This document shows, piece by piece, positions 33,975-44,069 of a stretch of 64,000 nt of DNA. The notes under the pieces were generated by a model. The model had not been told where the DNA came from and searched no databases. It saw only the letters and a list, made by a program, of their open reading frames with translations. The DNA is taken from contig NZ_CP024902.1 of NCBI RefSeq assembly GCF_003330765.1, forward strand, positions 372,001 to 436,000, written 5' to 3'. A program made the translations under genes and the position numbers. Source of the stretch: Burkholderia pyrrocinia. GTDB taxonomy: Bacteria > Pseudomonadota > Gammaproteobacteria > Burkholderiales > Burkholderiaceae. Positions within the stretch are counted from its first letter, which is position 1, and each line of letters starts with the position of its first letter.

Positions 33975-34562
33975 ATGCGTGTGGCGGAAGTCGTTCGCAA
34001 TACCAGCGAAACGCAGATCCGTGTGAAGCTCGATCTCGACGGCACCGGCAAGCAGAAGCTGGCCACCGGCGTGCCGTTTCTCGACCATATGCTCGACCAG
34101 ATCGCGCGACATGGTCTGGTCGATCTCGAGGTCGAAGCGCATGGCGACACGCATATCGACGACCACCATACGGTCGAGGATGTCGGCATCACGCTCGGGC
34201 AGGCCGTCGCGAAGGCGATCGGCGACCGCAAGGGCATCCGCCGCTACGGCCATTCGTACGTGCCGCTCGACGAGGCGCTGTCGCGCGTCGTGATCGACTT
34301 CTCGGGCCGGCCGGGCCTCGAATTCCACGTGCCGTTCACGCGTGCGCGGATCGGCACGTTCGACGTCGACCTGTCGATCGAATTCTTCCGCGGTTTCGTG
34401 AATCACGCGGGCGTCACGCTGCACATCGACAACCTGCGCGGGATCAACGCGCACCATCAGCTCGAGACGGTGTTCAAGGCCTTCGGCCGTGCGTTGCGCG
34501 CGGCGGTGGAGCTGGACGAGCGTGCAGCTGGGCAGATCCCGTCGACGAAGGGCAGCCTCTGA
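33975..34562 (+). CDS. hisB: Imidazoleglycerol-phosphate dehydratase HisB
   Basis: Monofunctional dehydratase (195 residues), not the bifunctional enterobacterial form with a phosphatase domain. The two manganese-binding repeats are visible: [14 protein letters not shown] in the first half and [14 protein letters not shown] in the second. The histidinol-phosphate phosphatase must be supplied by another gene outside the window. AAGGAATTG precedes the ATG. Confidence 0.95.
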   Translation: MRVAEVVRNTSETQIRVKLDLDGTGKQKLATGVPFLDHMLDQIARHGLVDLEVEAHGDTHIDDHHTVEDVGITLGQAVAKAIGDRKGIRRYGHSYVPLDEALSRVVIDFSGRPGLEFHVPFTRARIGTFDVDLSIEFFRGFVNHAGVTLHIDNLRGINAHHQLETVFKAFGRALRAAVELDERAAGQIPSTKGSL

Positions 34563-34624
34563 AACTCCGAACGGACGGACGCTAAGGACAAGCTCACGGC
34601 TTCGGCGCGTGGCGCCGGCTTGCG

Positions 34625-35245
34625 ATGGATCTGCTCAAATCGTTCATTTCGCTGCTTGCGCTGATCAACCCGATCGGCGCGGTGCCGTTCTTCCTGAGCC
34701 TGACGGCGCAGCAGACGGACGACGAGCGGCGCCGCACGATCCGGATCGCGTCGGTGTCGGTGTTCTGCGTGATGACGGTGACGACGCTGCTCGGGCAGCA
34801 GATCATCGACTTCTTCGGCATTTCGGTCGGTTCGCTCGAGGTGGGCGGCGGGATCATCATGCTGCTGATGGCGATCAACATGCTGAACGCGCAGATCGGC
34901 AACACGCGATCGACGCCGGAGGAGCGCCACGAGGCCGAGCTGAAGGACAACATCGCGGTCGTGCCGCTGGCGATTCCGCTGCTCACGGGCCCCGGCTCGA
35001 TCAGCACGGTGATCATCTATGCGGCGAACTCGCATCACTGGTATGAGCGGGCCGGGCTGGTCGCGATCGGCGCGGTCCTGGCTTTGCTGTGTTTCGTCGC
35101 GATGCGGCTCGCCGAGCCGATCGCGAACTGGATTGGCCGCACGGGCATCAACATCGCCACGCGGCTGATGGGTCTGATGCTGTCGGCGCTGGCGGTGGAA
35201 TTCATCGTCAATGGACTGAGGGCGCTACTGCCTGCACTGAGATGA
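34625..35245 (+). CDS. MarC-family integral membrane protein
   Basis: Six-segment inner-membrane protein of the MarC/UPF0056 family (206 residues), with [15 protein letters not shown] at the N-terminus and [15 protein letters not shown] in the middle. Its function is not established. It is inserted between hisB and hisH, and its stop overlaps the hisH ATG, so it is co-translated with the histidine genes. Confidence 0.88.
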   Translation: MDLLKSFISLLALINPIGAVPFFLSLTAQQTDDERRRTIRIASVSVFCVMTVTTLLGQQIIDFFGISVGSLEVGGGIIMLLMAINMLNAQIGNTRSTPEERHEAELKDNIAVVPLAIPLLTGPGSISTVIIYAANSHHWYERAGLVAIGAVLALLCFVAMRLAEPIANWIGRTGINIATRLMGLMLSALAVEFIVNGLRALLPALR

Positions 35246-35883
35246 AAACTTCGATTGCGATTGTGGATTATGGGATGGGCAACCTGCGCTCGGTCGCGCA
35301 GGCGCTCAAGAAGGCCGAACCGGCCGCCGACGTGGCGATCGTCGACACGCCGGCCGCGATTCGCGCGGCCGACCGCGTCGTGCTGCCCGGCCAGGGCGCG
35401 ATGCCCGACTGCATGCGTTGCCTCGGCGAATCGGGCCTGCAGGAGGCCGTGATCGAGGCGTCGCGCACGAAGCCGCTGCTCGGCGTGTGCGTCGGCGAGC
35501 AGATGCTGTTCGACTGGAGCGCGGAAGGCGACACGAAGGGCCTCGGCCTGTTGCCGGGCAAGGTCGTGCGCTTCGAGCTCGACGGCCGCTTGCAGGACGA
35601 CGGCTCGCGCTTCAAGGTGCCGCAGATGGGCTGGAACCGCGTGCGCCAGGCGCAGCCGCACCCGCTGTGGGACGGCGTGCCCGACGACGCGTATTTCTAC
35701 TTTGTGCACAGCTATTACGTGACGCCGGACAACCCGGCGCATACGGTTGGCGAAACGGCATACGGCGCGCCGTTTACGTCCGCGGTCGCGCGGGATAACC
35801 TCTTCGCGACCCAGTTCCACCCCGAGAAAAGCGCGGAGGTCGGGTTGCGTCTGTATCGCAACTTCGTACACTGGAAACCGTGA
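35242..35883 (+). CDS. hisH: Imidazole glycerol phosphate synthase, glutaminase subunit HisH
   Basis: Class I glutamine amidotransferase that supplies ammonia to HisF. The 213 residues contain nucleophile Cys83 in GVCVGEQ and the His194-Glu196 pair in QFHPEKS. The start overlaps the marC stop. A 163-base gap with a large hairpin separates it from hisA. Confidence 0.95.
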   Translation: MKTSIAIVDYGMGNLRSVAQALKKAEPAADVAIVDTPAAIRAADRVVLPGQGAMPDCMRCLGESGLQEAVIEASRTKPLLGVCVGEQMLFDWSAEGDTKGLGLLPGKVVRFELDGRLQDDGSRFKVPQMGWNRVRQAQPHPLWDGVPDDAYFYFVHSYYVTPDNPAHTVGETAYGAPFTSAVARDNLFATQFHPEKSAEVGLRLYRNFVHWKP

Positions 35884-35978
35884 ACGTCGCGTGCGTGCCA
35901 CAGTCGGCGGGCCGGAAAGGCCCGTCGTACCGGGCTCGCCCGCCAAAGCGCCGAAAGAGTTGTACTAAACTAGCGAGA

Positions 35979-36019
35979 CGGCGCGGTACCGGATTGGCCG
36001 GTACGCGCCGGATTCTTTT
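35979..36019 (+). terminator. Hairpin with T-rich tail before hisA (attenuator or terminator-like)
   Basis: CGGCGCGGTACCGG pairs with CCGGTACGCGCCG across a short loop, followed by GATTCTTTTC. It lies inside the histidine operon upstream of hisA, so it may reduce read-through or protect RNA rather than end the transcript. Confidence 0.45.
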
Positions 36020-36046
36020 CATCTTCCAAGACGACACCCGATTGCT

Positions 36047-36802
36047 ATGTTGCTGATTCCGGCCATCGATCTCAAAGACGGTCAGTGCGTACGCCTCAAA
36101 CAGGGCGATATGGACCAGGCCACGATTTTCTCCGAGAACCCAGCGGCGATGGCCCGCAAGTGGGTCGATCTCGGCGCCCGGCGGCTCCATCTGGTGGACC
36201 TGAACGGCGCATTCGCCGGCAAGCCGAAAAATCTCGAGGCGATCGAAGCGATCCTCGAAGAAGTCGGCGACGAAATCCCCGTGCAGCTCGGCGGCGGCAT
36301 CCGCAGCCTCGAGACGATCGAGAAGTACCTCGACGCCGGCCTGTCGTACGTGATCATCGGCACGGCGGCCGTGAAGGATCCGGGCTTCCTGCAGGATGCG
36401 TGCACCGCGTTCGCGGGCAGCATCATCGTCGGACTGGACGCGAAGGACGGCAAGGTCGCGACCGATGGCTGGAGCAAGCTGACGGGCCACGAAGTGATCG
36501 ATCTCGCGCAGAAGTTCGAGGACTACGGCGTCGAATCGATTGTCTATACCGACATCGGCCGCGACGGGATGCTGCAGGGCATCAACATCGAAGCGACCGT
36601 GAAGCTTGCTCAGGCGGTCGGCATTCCGGTGATCGCGAGCGGCGGCCTGTCGAACCTCACGGACATCGATAATCTGTGCGAAGTCGAAGAGCACGGCGTC
36701 GAAGGCGTGATCTGCGGCCGTGCGATCTACTCCGGCGATCTCGATTTCGCGACCGCGCAAAAGCGTGCGGACGAACTGAACGGCGAACTCGACAACGCCT
36801 GA
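36047..36802 (+). CDS. hisA: ProFAR isomerase HisA
   Basis: Phosphoribosylformimino-AICAR-phosphate isomerase (251 residues, TIM barrel). The catalytic acids are Asp8 in IPAIDLKDG and Asp near residue 130 in GLDAKDG; the phosphate loops are LGGGIRS and ASGGLSN. It works just before HisHF. Confidence 0.95.
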   Translation: MLLIPAIDLKDGQCVRLKQGDMDQATIFSENPAAMARKWVDLGARRLHLVDLNGAFAGKPKNLEAIEAILEEVGDEIPVQLGGGIRSLETIEKYLDAGLSYVIIGTAAVKDPGFLQDACTAFAGSIIVGLDAKDGKVATDGWSKLTGHEVIDLAQKFEDYGVESIVYTDIGRDGMLQGINIEATVKLAQAVGIPVIASGGLSNLTDIDNLCEVEEHGVEGVICGRAIYSGDLDFATAQKRADELNGELDNA

Positions 36803-36849
36803 TCGTAGTCGTCGATTTCGCCGGGGCGGCCCCGTGGGCTGCCCCGACC

Positions 36850-36871
36850 GGGCGTCTCGTGCGAGACGCCC
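36850..36871. repeat. Perfect hairpin in the hisA-hisF gap
   Basis: GGGCGTCTCG-TG-CGAGACGCCC is a perfect ten-base-pair stem in a 130-base GC-rich spacer. It has no T-run, so RNA stabilisation is more likely than termination. Confidence 0.5.
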
Positions 36872-36932
36872 GCAACCGGCCGCCCGGCCGGCCGCAACTG
36901 GCCGCCCCCGTCGCGGCAACTGGCGCAACATC

Positions 36933-37706
36933 ATGGCTCTAGCTAAACGCATCATCCCCTGCCTGGACGTGACTGCCGGGCGTGTCGTCAAGGGCGTCAA
37001 CTTCGTCGAGCTGCGCGACGCGGGCGACCCCGTCGAAATCGCCCGCCGCTACGACGACCAGGGCGCCGACGAACTGACGTTCCTCGACATCACCGCGACC
37101 TCCGACCAGCGCGACCTGATCCTGCCGATCATCGAAGCCGTCGCGTCGCAGGTCTTCATTCCGCTGACCGTCGGCGGCGGCGTGCGCGCCGTCGAGGACG
37201 TGCGGCGCCTGCTGAACGCGGGTGCGGACAAGGTCAGCATGAATTCGTCGGCGGTCGCGAACCCGCAGCTCGTGCGCGACGCGGCCGACAAGTACGGCTC
37301 GCAATGCATCGTCGTCGCGATCGACGCGAAGCGCGTGTCGGCCGACGGCGAGACGCCGCGCTGGGAAGTCTTCACGCACGGTGGCCGCAAGGGCACGGGC
37401 CTGGATGCGATCGAATGGGCGCGCAAGATGGCCGAGCTCGGCGCGGGCGAGATCCTGCTCACGAGCATGGACCGCGACGGCACGAAGTCGGGCTTCGACC
37501 TCGCGCTCACGCGCGGCGTGTCGGACGCGGTGCCGGTGCCGGTGATCGCGTCGGGCGGCGTCGGCTCGCTGCAGCACCTCGCGGACGGCATCAAGGACGG
37601 CCGCGCCGATGCGGTGCTGGCGGCGAGCATCTTCCACTACGGCGAGCACACGGTCGGCGAGGCGAAACGCTTCATGGCCGACCAGGGCATCCCGGTGAGG
37701 TTGTGA
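36933..37706 (+). CDS. hisF: Imidazole glycerol phosphate synthase, cyclase subunit HisF
   Basis: TIM-barrel cyclase (257 residues) that uses ammonia from HisH to make imidazole glycerol phosphate and AICAR. The catalytic Asp lies in IIPCLDV near residue 12 and the second in [11 protein letters not shown]; phosphate loops are VGGGVR and ASGGVGS. Its stop shares one base with the hisI start (TGATG). Confidence 0.95.
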   Translation: MALAKRIIPCLDVTAGRVVKGVNFVELRDAGDPVEIARRYDDQGADELTFLDITATSDQRDLILPIIEAVASQVFIPLTVGGGVRAVEDVRRLLNAGADKVSMNSSAVANPQLVRDAADKYGSQCIVVAIDAKRVSADGETPRWEVFTHGGRKGTGLDAIEWARKMAELGAGEILLTSMDRDGTKSGFDLALTRGVSDAVPVPVIASGGVGSLQHLADGIKDGRADAVLAASIFHYGEHTVGEAKRFMADQGIPVRL

Positions 37707-38122
37707 TGAATACGGAAACGAAATCCCTGCCCGCGTGGCTCGACAAGGTTCGCTGGGACGACAACGGCCTCGTGCCGGTGATCGCGCAGGAAGCGTCGAC
37801 GAACGACGTGCTGATGTTTGCGTGGATGAACCGCGAGGCACTGGCGAAGACGATCGAGACGCAGCGCGCGGTCTATTATTCGCGCTCGCGCAAGCGCCTG
37901 TGGTTCAAGGGCGAGGAGTCGGGCCACGTGCAGCACGTGCACGAGGTGCGGCTCGACTGCGACGAGGACGTCGTGCTGCTGAAGGTCGAGCAGGTGTCGG
38001 GCATCGCGTGCCACACCGGCCGGCATTCGTGCTTCTTCCAGAAATTCGAAGGCACCGTCGACAGCGGCGACTGGGTCGCGGTCGAACCGGTGCTGAAAGA
38101 TCCCGAACATATCTACAAATGA
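37706..38122 (+). CDS. hisI: Phosphoribosyl-AMP cyclohydrolase HisI
   Basis: Metal-dependent hydrolase (138 residues) that opens the adenine ring of PR-AMP. The metal-binding motifs are [10 protein letters not shown] and [12 protein letters not shown]. It is separate from HisE here, not fused as in enterobacteria. Its stop overlaps the hisE ATG. Confidence 0.95.
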   Translation: MNTETKSLPAWLDKVRWDDNGLVPVIAQEASTNDVLMFAWMNREALAKTIETQRAVYYSRSRKRLWFKGEESGHVQHVHEVRLDCDEDVVLLKVEQVSGIACHTGRHSCFFQKFEGTVDSGDWVAVEPVLKDPEHIYK

Positions 38123-38484
38123 CGCAATCGACCGAAGACACGCTGCTGCGCCTCGCGGCCGTGATCGATAGCCGCAAGGGCGGCGATCCCGATCAATCGT
38201 ACGTATCGCGCCTGTTCCACAAGGGCGACGACGCGGTGCTGAAGAAGATCGGCGAAGAGGCGACGGAAGTCGTGCTGGCCGCGAAGGACGTGCGCCAGGG
38301 CGGCGCGCCGACCGCGTTGGTCGGCGAGGTGGCCGACCTGTGGTTCCACTGCCTCGTGATGCTGTCGCACTTCGACCTGAGCCCGGCCGACGTGATCGCC
38401 GAACTCGAGCGCCGCGAAGGATTGTCGGGCATCGAGGAGAAGGCGTTGCGCAAGCGCCGCGAGCGCGAGGAAAACGGCGGGTGA
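38119..38484 (+). CDS. hisE: Phosphoribosyl-ATP pyrophosphatase HisE
   Basis: MazG-like helical pyrophosphohydrolase (121 residues) for step two of histidine synthesis. The acidic family motif [16 protein letters not shown] and [11 protein letters not shown] are clear. It is the last his gene in the run; a membrane protein gene follows within 70 bases. Confidence 0.94.
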   Translation: MTQSTEDTLLRLAAVIDSRKGGDPDQSYVSRLFHKGDDAVLKKIGEEATEVVLAAKDVRQGGAPTALVGEVADLWFHCLVMLSHFDLSPADVIAELERREGLSGIEEKALRKRREREENGG

Positions 38485-38552
38485 CAGGTATCGTCGCGAG
38501 ATGGCCACAGTGCGGTAAGCTGTAAGAAATGTCATCTAACGGGGGTAGCATC

Positions 38553-38945
38553 ATGACCGATACGCCAAGCCAGTTTCCGCCGCCGTCGGTGCCGGGGGCC
38601 GCGGACGCCGAGCGCCTGAACGGGCTGCGCACGCTGACTCACGTGCTTTATGGCCTCTATGCGCTTCATTGGCTGACGGGCGGCGTGACGGGCATCATCG
38701 CGATCATCATCAACTACGTGAAGCGCGGCGACGTGGCCGGTACGCCGTACGCCGATCACTTCGAGTGGCAGATCCGCACGTTCTGGCGCGCGCTGATCGC
38801 GTACGTGATCGGGTTCGCGCTGGCGTTCGTGGTGGTCGGATTTGCAGTGATGTTTGTCACATGGATCTGGACGCTGTACCGTATCATCAAGGGTTGGCTG
38901 TACCTGAACGACAACAAGACGCTCGATCCGCAGGCCTGGTTCTGA
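38553..38945 (+). CDS. Small DUF4870-like membrane protein
   Basis: A 130-residue inner-membrane protein with a Pro-rich cytoplasmic N-terminus and three hydrophobic segments (about residues 35-60, 85-105 and 105-120), ending in YRIIKGWLYLNDNK, a pattern found in DUF4870-like proteins. The ATG at 38,553 has GGGGGT six bases upstream and is preferred over an ATG eight codons earlier. The function is unknown; it lies between hisE and the HIT gene. Confidence 0.75.
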   Translation: MTDTPSQFPPPSVPGAADAERLNGLRTLTHVLYGLYALHWLTGGVTGIIAIIINYVKRGDVAGTPYADHFEWQIRTFWRALIAYVIGFALAFVVVGFAVMFVTWIWTLYRIIKGWLYLNDNKTLDPQAWF

Positions 38946-38976
38946 CCGGCCGCGCGCGGGTGTCTGCAGGAGCAAC

Positions 38977-39342
38977 ATGAGTCACGATCCGAATTGCCTG
39001 TTCTGCAAGATCGCGGCAGGCGAGATCCCGAGCACGAAGGTGCACGAGGACGACGAATTCGTCGCGTTCCGCGACATCCGCCCGGCGGCCGAGACGCACG
39101 TGCTCGTGATTCCGCGCCGGCACCTGCCGACGCTGTCGGCGGCGGGCGACGGCGATGCGCCGATGCTCGGCCGGCTGATGCTGCTCGTCGCGCGCCTCGC
39201 CGGCCAGCTCGGCGTCGCGTATACGGGCGGCGAAACCGGTTTTCGCACGGTGATCAACACGGGCCCCGGCGGCGGGCAGGAGGTCTACCACCTGCACGCG
39301 CATATCCTGGCCGGCCCGCGCCCGTGGCAGCGGATGGGTTGA
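38977..39342 (+). CDS. HIT family nucleotide-binding protein (HinT-like)
   Basis: Histidine-triad hydrolase or transferase (121 residues). The triad HLHAHI (His105, His107, His109) is intact near the C-terminus, and [13 protein letters not shown] near the N-terminus carries the zinc-type CxxC. HinT relatives hydrolyse adenosine phosphoramidates. It is often next to hisE and tatA in beta-proteobacteria, as here. Confidence 0.9.
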   Translation: MSHDPNCLFCKIAAGEIPSTKVHEDDEFVAFRDIRPAAETHVLVIPRRHLPTLSAAGDGDAPMLGRLMLLVARLAGQLGVAYTGGETGFRTVINTGPGGGQEVYHLHAHILAGPRPWQRMG

Positions 39343-39436
39343 CGGCGCGGGGCGTTTCCCCGCATCCGATAGTCGAAGCCGGCGCGCCGCCGGCGATTTG
39401 CGCCGCGCAGCGGTGTGGTTGAGGAGAGGTTTCATC

Positions 39437-39667
39437 ATGGGTGGATTGAGCATTTGGCACTGGCTGATCGTGCTGCTGATCGTCGCGCTGGTTTTCGGTA
39501 CGAAGAAGTTGCGCAACATCGGCAACGATCTCGGCAGCGCCGTGAAGGGTTTCAAGGACGGCATGAAGGAAGGCGAAACGCCGGCGGACGCGCAGCAACT
39601 GCCGCGCTCGGGCTCGGTCGACGTCAACGCGAAGGAAACGACGCGTTCCGATTCGAACAAGGCGTAA
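39437..39667 (+). CDS. tatA: Twin-arginine translocase subunit TatA
   Basis: Pore-forming component of the Tat export system (76 residues): one N-terminal membrane segment ([17 protein letters not shown]), an [10 protein letters not shown] hinge, then an amphipathic helix and a charged tail. The ATG giving MGGLSIW has GAGGAGAGG upstream and is preferred over an earlier in-frame ATG. The Rieske protein in this window carries a Tat-type signal. Confidence 0.93.
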   Translation: MGGLSIWHWLIVLLIVALVFGTKKLRNIGNDLGSAVKGFKDGMKEGETPADAQQLPRSGSVDVNAKETTRSDSNKA

Positions 39668-39693
39668 CGCCGGCCCGCTGACAGGCATTCGCG

Positions 39694-40221
39694 ATGCTGG
39701 ATCTTGGTCTTTCGAAGATGGCGCTGATCGGCGTCGTCGCGCTCGTGGTGCTCGGCCCCGAGCGCTTGCCGCGCGTCGCGCGTACGGCAGGCGCTTTGTT
39801 TGGCCGCGCGCAGCGGTACATCAACGACGTGAAGGCCGAGGTCTCGCGCGAAATCGAACTCGACGCGCTGCGGACGATGAAGACCGATTTCGAGTCGGCC
39901 GCGCGCAATGTCGAGACGACGATTCACGACAACCTGCGCGAGCACGAGAAGGAACTGAACGACACGTGGCATTCCGCGGTCGGTGGCCATAACGAAGCGT
40001 CGGGCGACGCGGGGTCTTACGGTTCCGACACGCCGGCGGCGCCGTCGTGGCGCGGTAGTACCGCGCTTGCGCCGAAACGCCGCAACTGGCGCGTCAAGCA
40101 GGCGGCGACGCCTGCCTGGTACAAGCGCGCGACCACCCGCCGCACGCACGTGCAGTCGGGCGCCGCGCGTGTCGCGCGCCACCAGCCGGCCAGCCTGCGC
40201 CGGCCGACGCGCTTCTTCTGA
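39694..40221 (+). CDS. tatB: Twin-arginine translocase subunit TatB
   Basis: Tat receptor subunit (175 residues) with one N-terminal membrane helix (MLDLGLSKMALIGVVALVVL), the conserved GPERLPRVART hinge and a long amphipathic helix. A basic Arg-rich tail ends the chain. Confidence 0.93.
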   Translation: MLDLGLSKMALIGVVALVVLGPERLPRVARTAGALFGRAQRYINDVKAEVSREIELDALRTMKTDFESAARNVETTIHDNLREHEKELNDTWHSAVGGHNEASGDAGSYGSDTPAAPSWRGSTALAPKRRNWRVKQAATPAWYKRATTRRTHVQSGAARVARHQPASLRRPTRFF

Positions 40222-40262
40222 GCCGAGCGCATGCTCGCTCGTCAATCCTACCGAGGGCCGGC

Positions 40263-41051
40263 GTGAGCGACCCCCAGCAGAAACCGGGCGACGCCCCGGA
40301 AGAAACCTTCATTTCCCATCTCGTCGAGCTTCGCGATCGCATCATTCGCGCGGGGCTGGCCGTGATCGTCGTGTTCCTCGGGCTCGTCTACTGGGCGCCC
40401 GACATCTTCCGGCTGCTCGCGCGGCCGCTGATGCAGAACCTGCCGAAGGACGGCAAGATGATCGTCACCGACGTCACGGGCTCGTTCTTCGTGCCGATGA
40501 AGGTCACGATGCTCGTCGCGCTCGTGATCGCGCTGCCGATCGTGCTGTACCAGATCTGGGCGTTCGTCGCGCCGGGGCTGTACCAGCACGAGAAGAAGCT
40601 CGTCGTGCCGCTTGTCGGCAGCAGCTACTTCCTGTTCCTGTGCGGGATGGCGTTCGCGTACTTCCTCGTGTTCCCGACGATCTTCCGCGTGATGGCGCAC
40701 TACAACGCGCCGCTCGGCGCCGAGATGACGACCGACATCGACAACTACCTGAGCTTCGTGCTCGGGATGTTCATCGCGTTCGGGGTCACGTTCGAGGTGC
40801 CGATCGTCGTCGTGCTGCTCGTCCGGATGGGCGTGCTGTCCCTGAAGAAGCTGAAGGAGATGCGACCCTACGTGATCGTCGGCGCATTCGTGGTCGCGGC
40901 GGTCGTCACCCCGCCGGACGTGTTCTCGCAACTGATGCTGGCGCTGCCGCTGGTCGTACTGTTCGAGATCGGGCTGCTGGCCGCGCGGTTCTTCGTGCCG
41001 AAGAAGCCGGTAGAAGAAGGCGAGGCGGGGAACGGCGAAGCCGCGGGTTGA
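40263..41051 (+). CDS. tatC: Twin-arginine translocase subunit TatC
   Basis: Six-segment membrane receptor (262 residues) that binds twin-arginine signals. The cytoplasmic N-terminus has ETFISHLVELRDRI with the key Glu, and the periplasmic loop region near LYQIWAFVAPGLYQHEKK is conserved. The GTG at 40,263 gives the standard N-terminus. It ends the tatABC set and is followed by a terminator. Confidence 0.94.
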   Translation: MSDPQQKPGDAPEETFISHLVELRDRIIRAGLAVIVVFLGLVYWAPDIFRLLARPLMQNLPKDGKMIVTDVTGSFFVPMKVTMLVALVIALPIVLYQIWAFVAPGLYQHEKKLVVPLVGSSYFLFLCGMAFAYFLVFPTIFRVMAHYNAPLGAEMTTDIDNYLSFVLGMFIAFGVTFEVPIVVVLLVRMGVLSLKKLKEMRPYVIVGAFVVAAVVTPPDVFSQLMLALPLVVLFEIGLLAARFFVPKKPVEEGEAGNGEAAG

Positions 41052-41181
41052 CGAGGGTTTGCCGGGCGGCACGCGGCGGCAGGCCTTTTTCGGCCATGCC
41101 TGCTGATGCGGCCCGGTGGCGTTGTTAGCTGGAAAGCGGGGCGAGGCCATGCCGCCGGCAACAAGGCGTTCGATGCAAAGC

Positions 41182-41210
41182 AAAAGGGCAGCCAACCGGC
41201 TGCCCTTTTT
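41182..41210. terminator. Bidirectional terminator between tatC and the DegS-like gene
   Basis: AAAAGGGCAGCC-AACC-GGCTGCCCTTTT is a perfect stem flanked by A and T runs, placed between convergent genes. Confidence 0.85.
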
Positions 41211-41257
41211 CATTTCCGCCAACGGTCGGCAGGCGGTGGCGTGCCGACCGTCGAACC

Positions 41258-42463
41258 TCATTCGGTATCGCTGTCCTGTTCGTCGAGCGTCTGCTTCGGC
41301 GGCGGCGGGCGCTTGCCGATCACGACGTTCACGTCGAACTCCTTGCCCTTGCGCACGACGTGCACCTTGGTCGGCGTGCCCGGCTTGATCTGCGCGACCA
41401 CGTTCAGCAGCTTCGTCGTGTCGGTGATTTCTTCGCCGTTGACCGTAACCAGGATGTCGCCCGGCTTGATGCCGGCCTTGTCGGCCGGGCCGCCCTGCAG
41501 CACGCCCGCGACGATCGCGCCCGATTTCTGCTGCAGCCCGAACGACTCGGCGATCTCCGGCGTGACGTCCTGCGGCTCGACGCCGATCCAGCCGCGCGTG
41601 ACCGAGCCCGACGTGATGATACTCTCGAGCACGGTGCGCGCGGTCGACACGGGAATTGCGAAGCCGATGCCGAGCGAGCCGCCCGAGCGCGAGTAGATCG
41701 CCGTGTTGATGCCGAGCAGGTTGCCGTTCACGTCGACCAGCGCGCCGCCCGAGTTGCCGGGGTTGATCGGCGCGTCGGTCTGGATGAAGTTCTCGAACGT
41801 GTTGATGCCGAGGTGGTTGCGGCCGAGTGCGCTGATGATCCCCATCGTGACCGTCTGGCCGACGCCGAACGGGTTGCCGATCGCGAGCACGACGTCGCCG
41901 ACTCGCGACTGGTCGGAACGGCCGAGCGTGATCGTCGGCAGGTTCGTCATGTTGATCTTCAGCACGGCGAGATCGGTCTCGGGATCGCTGCCGATCACCT
42001 TCGCGGTGGCCGTGCGGCCGTCGGCGAGCGCGACTTCGATCTGGTCGGCGCCGTCCACGACGTGCTGGTTCGTTAGAATGTAACCTTCAGGGCTCACGAT
42101 AACGCCCGAGCCAAGGTTGGCTGCCGGTTCGTCCTGCTGCTTGCGGGCGTTGCGGTCGCCGAAGAAGTAGCGGAACAGCGGATCTTTCGCGCGCGGGTCG
42201 GGCGGCAGCGAGCCGTCCTTGCTGGAGAATACGTTGACGACCGCCGGCATCGCCTTCTGCGCGGCTTCCGCGTACGACGTGGTCGCCGGTGCGCCGCCGA
42301 TGCCCGGCGCGACTTCCCGCAGCGCAACGATCGGCGTGGCGAGCTGCTTGCCGAGCTGTCCTTGCCGTTGCAGCCATTGCGGCTTGAGCGTCACGACGAT
42401 GAACATCAGCGCGAGCAGCACGGTAACCGCCTGCGCGAAGAACAGCCAGAAGCGTCTAAGCAT
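41258..42463 (-). CDS. DegS-like trypsin-family serine protease with one PDZ domain
   Basis: Periplasmic, membrane-anchored protease of the HtrA group (401 residues). One N-terminal hydrophobic anchor (residues 5-25) without a clear cleavage site is followed by the protease domain, with His134 (TNQHVVDG), Asp164 ([10 protein letters not shown]) and Ser238 (PGNSGGALV), and a single PDZ domain near residues 285-375. This layout fits DegS/AlgW regulators of the envelope stress response rather than two-PDZ DegP. It is convergent with tatC and divergent from the Nif3-like gene. Confidence 0.88.
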   Translation of the reverse strand: MLRRFWLFFAQAVTVLLALMFIVVTLKPQWLQRQGQLGKQLATPIVALREVAPGIGGAPATTSYAEAAQKAMPAVVNVFSSKDGSLPPDPRAKDPLFRYFFGDRNARKQQDEPAANLGSGVIVSPEGYILTNQHVVDGADQIEVALADGRTATAKVIGSDPETDLAVLKINMTNLPTITLGRSDQSRVGDVVLAIGNPFGVGQTVTMGIISALGRNHLGINTFENFIQTDAPINPGNSGGALVDVNGNLLGINTAIYSRSGGSLGIGFAIPVSTARTVLESIITSGSVTRGWIGVEPQDVTPEIAESFGLQQKSGAIVAGVLQGGPADKAGIKPGDILVTVNGEEITDTTKLLNVVAQIKPGTPTKVHVVRKGKEFDVNVVIGKRPPPPKQTLDEQDSDTE

Positions 42464-42484
42464 CTGAATGGATTAGAGGTTTAT

Positions 42485-43231
42485 ATGGATCGGATCGAAC
42501 TTGAATTGTACTTGAACAATACCCTTGAAACCGCCCGCTTCAAGGACTATTGCCCGAACGGCCTCCAGGTCGAAGGGCGCCGCAAGATCGAGAAGATCGC
42601 CACCGGCGTGACGGCGTCGGTCGCATTCCTCGAAGCCGCACTCGAATGGGGGGCGGATGCCGTGCTCGTTCACCACGGCTATTTCTGGCGCAACGAGGCA
42701 CCGCAGATCACGGGCCGCAAGTACCAGCGCCTGAAGCTGCTGCTCGCGAACGACCTGAACCTGTTCGCGTTCCACCTGCCGCTCGACGCGCATCCCGAAT
42801 TCGGCAACAACGCGCAGCTCGGCGAGAAGCTCGGGCTGATCGGCGAGCAGCGTTTCGGCGAAGGCGACCTCGGCTGGATGGCGACGCTGCCGATGCCCGT
42901 CACGCTCGAGCATTTCGTCGCGAAGGTCGAGCGCACGCTCGGCCGCACGCCGCTCGTGCTCGGCGATCCGGACATGCAACTGCGCCGCATCGCGTGGTGC
43001 ACGGGCGCCGCGCAAAGCTATTTCGACGCGGCGATCGACGCCGGCGCCGACGTGTACCTGACCGGCGAGGTGTCCGAATACGTGACGCACACGGCTGCCG
43101 AGAGCGGCGTTGCGTTCGTTGCGGCAGGGCACCATGCGACCGAACGCTACGGAATCCAGGCACTTGGCACCCACTTGTCCGAAGAATTCGATCTCGAACA
43201 CCTTTTTATCGATATCCATAATCCGGTCTGA
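42485..43231 (+). CDS. Nif3-like dinuclear metal protein (YbgI family)
   Basis: A 248-residue Nif3/DUF34 protein with a two-metal site: [21 protein letters not shown] and the C-terminal [14 protein letters not shown] carry the conserved His, Asp and Glu ligands. The biochemical role is unsettled; some members are annotated as GTP cyclohydrolase I type 2. It lies just 21 bases from the divergent protease start and precedes petABC. Confidence 0.88.
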   Translation: MDRIELELYLNNTLETARFKDYCPNGLQVEGRRKIEKIATGVTASVAFLEAALEWGADAVLVHHGYFWRNEAPQITGRKYQRLKLLLANDLNLFAFHLPLDAHPEFGNNAQLGEKLGLIGEQRFGEGDLGWMATLPMPVTLEHFVAKVERTLGRTPLVLGDPDMQLRRIAWCTGAAQSYFDAAIDAGADVYLTGEVSEYVTHTAAESGVAFVAAGHHATERYGIQALGTHLSEEFDLEHLFIDIHNPV

Positions 43232-43306
43232 ACGACGGATTTGCGGCGGCGCATCGAAATTTCACAATGAAGCAGACGCTTAAAAGTGAAATGATTTAAT
43301 CGCTCC

Positions 43307-43332
43307 GATAGTGGGGAAAACCCTTAACTATC
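43307..43332. promoter_or_regulatory. Inverted repeat upstream of petA
   Basis: GATAGT (43,307-43,312) and ACTATC (43,327-43,332) frame GGGGAAAACCC, which can extend the stem. It lies in the A/T-rich 217-base gap before petA, where the pet promoter should be, and could be an operator or leader hairpin. Confidence 0.3.
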
Positions 43333-43448
43333 AATCACTTCGAAGGGATTTTCATCTCCGGGCCTTGTAAATGGCGACTCCATTCGCGCAAACTAGCGGC
43401 GGAATGAAAAGTCGTGACGGAAAATCCAACTCAGAAGTGGGGCGTGTG

Positions 43449-44069
43449 ATGCGAGACAAGGAAGAGAAACGCGTCGACAGCGGCCGCCGTACCTGGCTGA
43501 TTGCGACATCCGTAGCAGGTGGCGTAGGAGGCGTAGCCACCGTCATACCTTTCGCGGCGTCGCTTGCGCCGTCCGCGAAGGCGAAAGCGGCCGGTGCACC
43601 GGTCGAGGTCGACATCAGCGGCTTGAAGCCCGGCGAGATGGTCACGGTGCCGTGGCGCGGCAAGCCCGTCTGGATCCTGAATCGCACCGATTCGATGCTG
43701 TCCGACGTGGTCAAGGCCGACAAGGAAGTGGCCGATCCGACCACGAAATCCCCGTATTCGATGCCGTTGCCCGCGTATTGCGCGAACGAATATCGCTCGC
43801 GGGCCGATCGCAAGAATATTCTCGTCGTGATGGCCGTGTGTACGCACCTCGGCTGCACGCCTAGCCAACGCTTCACGCCGGGTCCGCAGCCGAACCTGCC
43901 GGACGACTGGCCGGGCGGTTTCCTGTGCCCGTGCCACGGTTCGACCTACGACCTCGCCGGCCGTGTGTTCAAGAACAAGCCGGCGCCTCAGAATCTCGAC
44001 ATCCCGCCCTACATGTTCACGTCGGCGACGACCCTCGTGATCGGCAAGGACGAGAAAGGAGAAGCGTGA
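43449..44069 (+). CDS. petA: Ubiquinol-cytochrome c reductase, Rieske iron-sulfur subunit
   Basis: Electron-transfer subunit of the bc1 complex (206 residues). The N-terminus has a Tat-type signal anchor (SGRRTWLIATSVAGG). The [2Fe-2S] ligands are Cys131 and His133 in CTHLGC and Cys160 and His163 in CPCHGS, with the disulfide cysteines at 136 and 162. The ATG giving MRDKEEKR is the usual start; the frame is open 26 codons upstream. The stop shares a base with the petB ATG. Confidence 0.93.
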   Translation: MRDKEEKRVDSGRRTWLIATSVAGGVGGVATVIPFAASLAPSAKAKAAGAPVEVDISGLKPGEMVTVPWRGKPVWILNRTDSMLSDVVKADKEVADPTTKSPYSMPLPAYCANEYRSRADRKNILVVMAVCTHLGCTPSQRFTPGPQPNLPDDWPGGFLCPCHGSTYDLAGRVFKNKPAPQNLDIPPYMFTSATTLVIGKDEKGEA

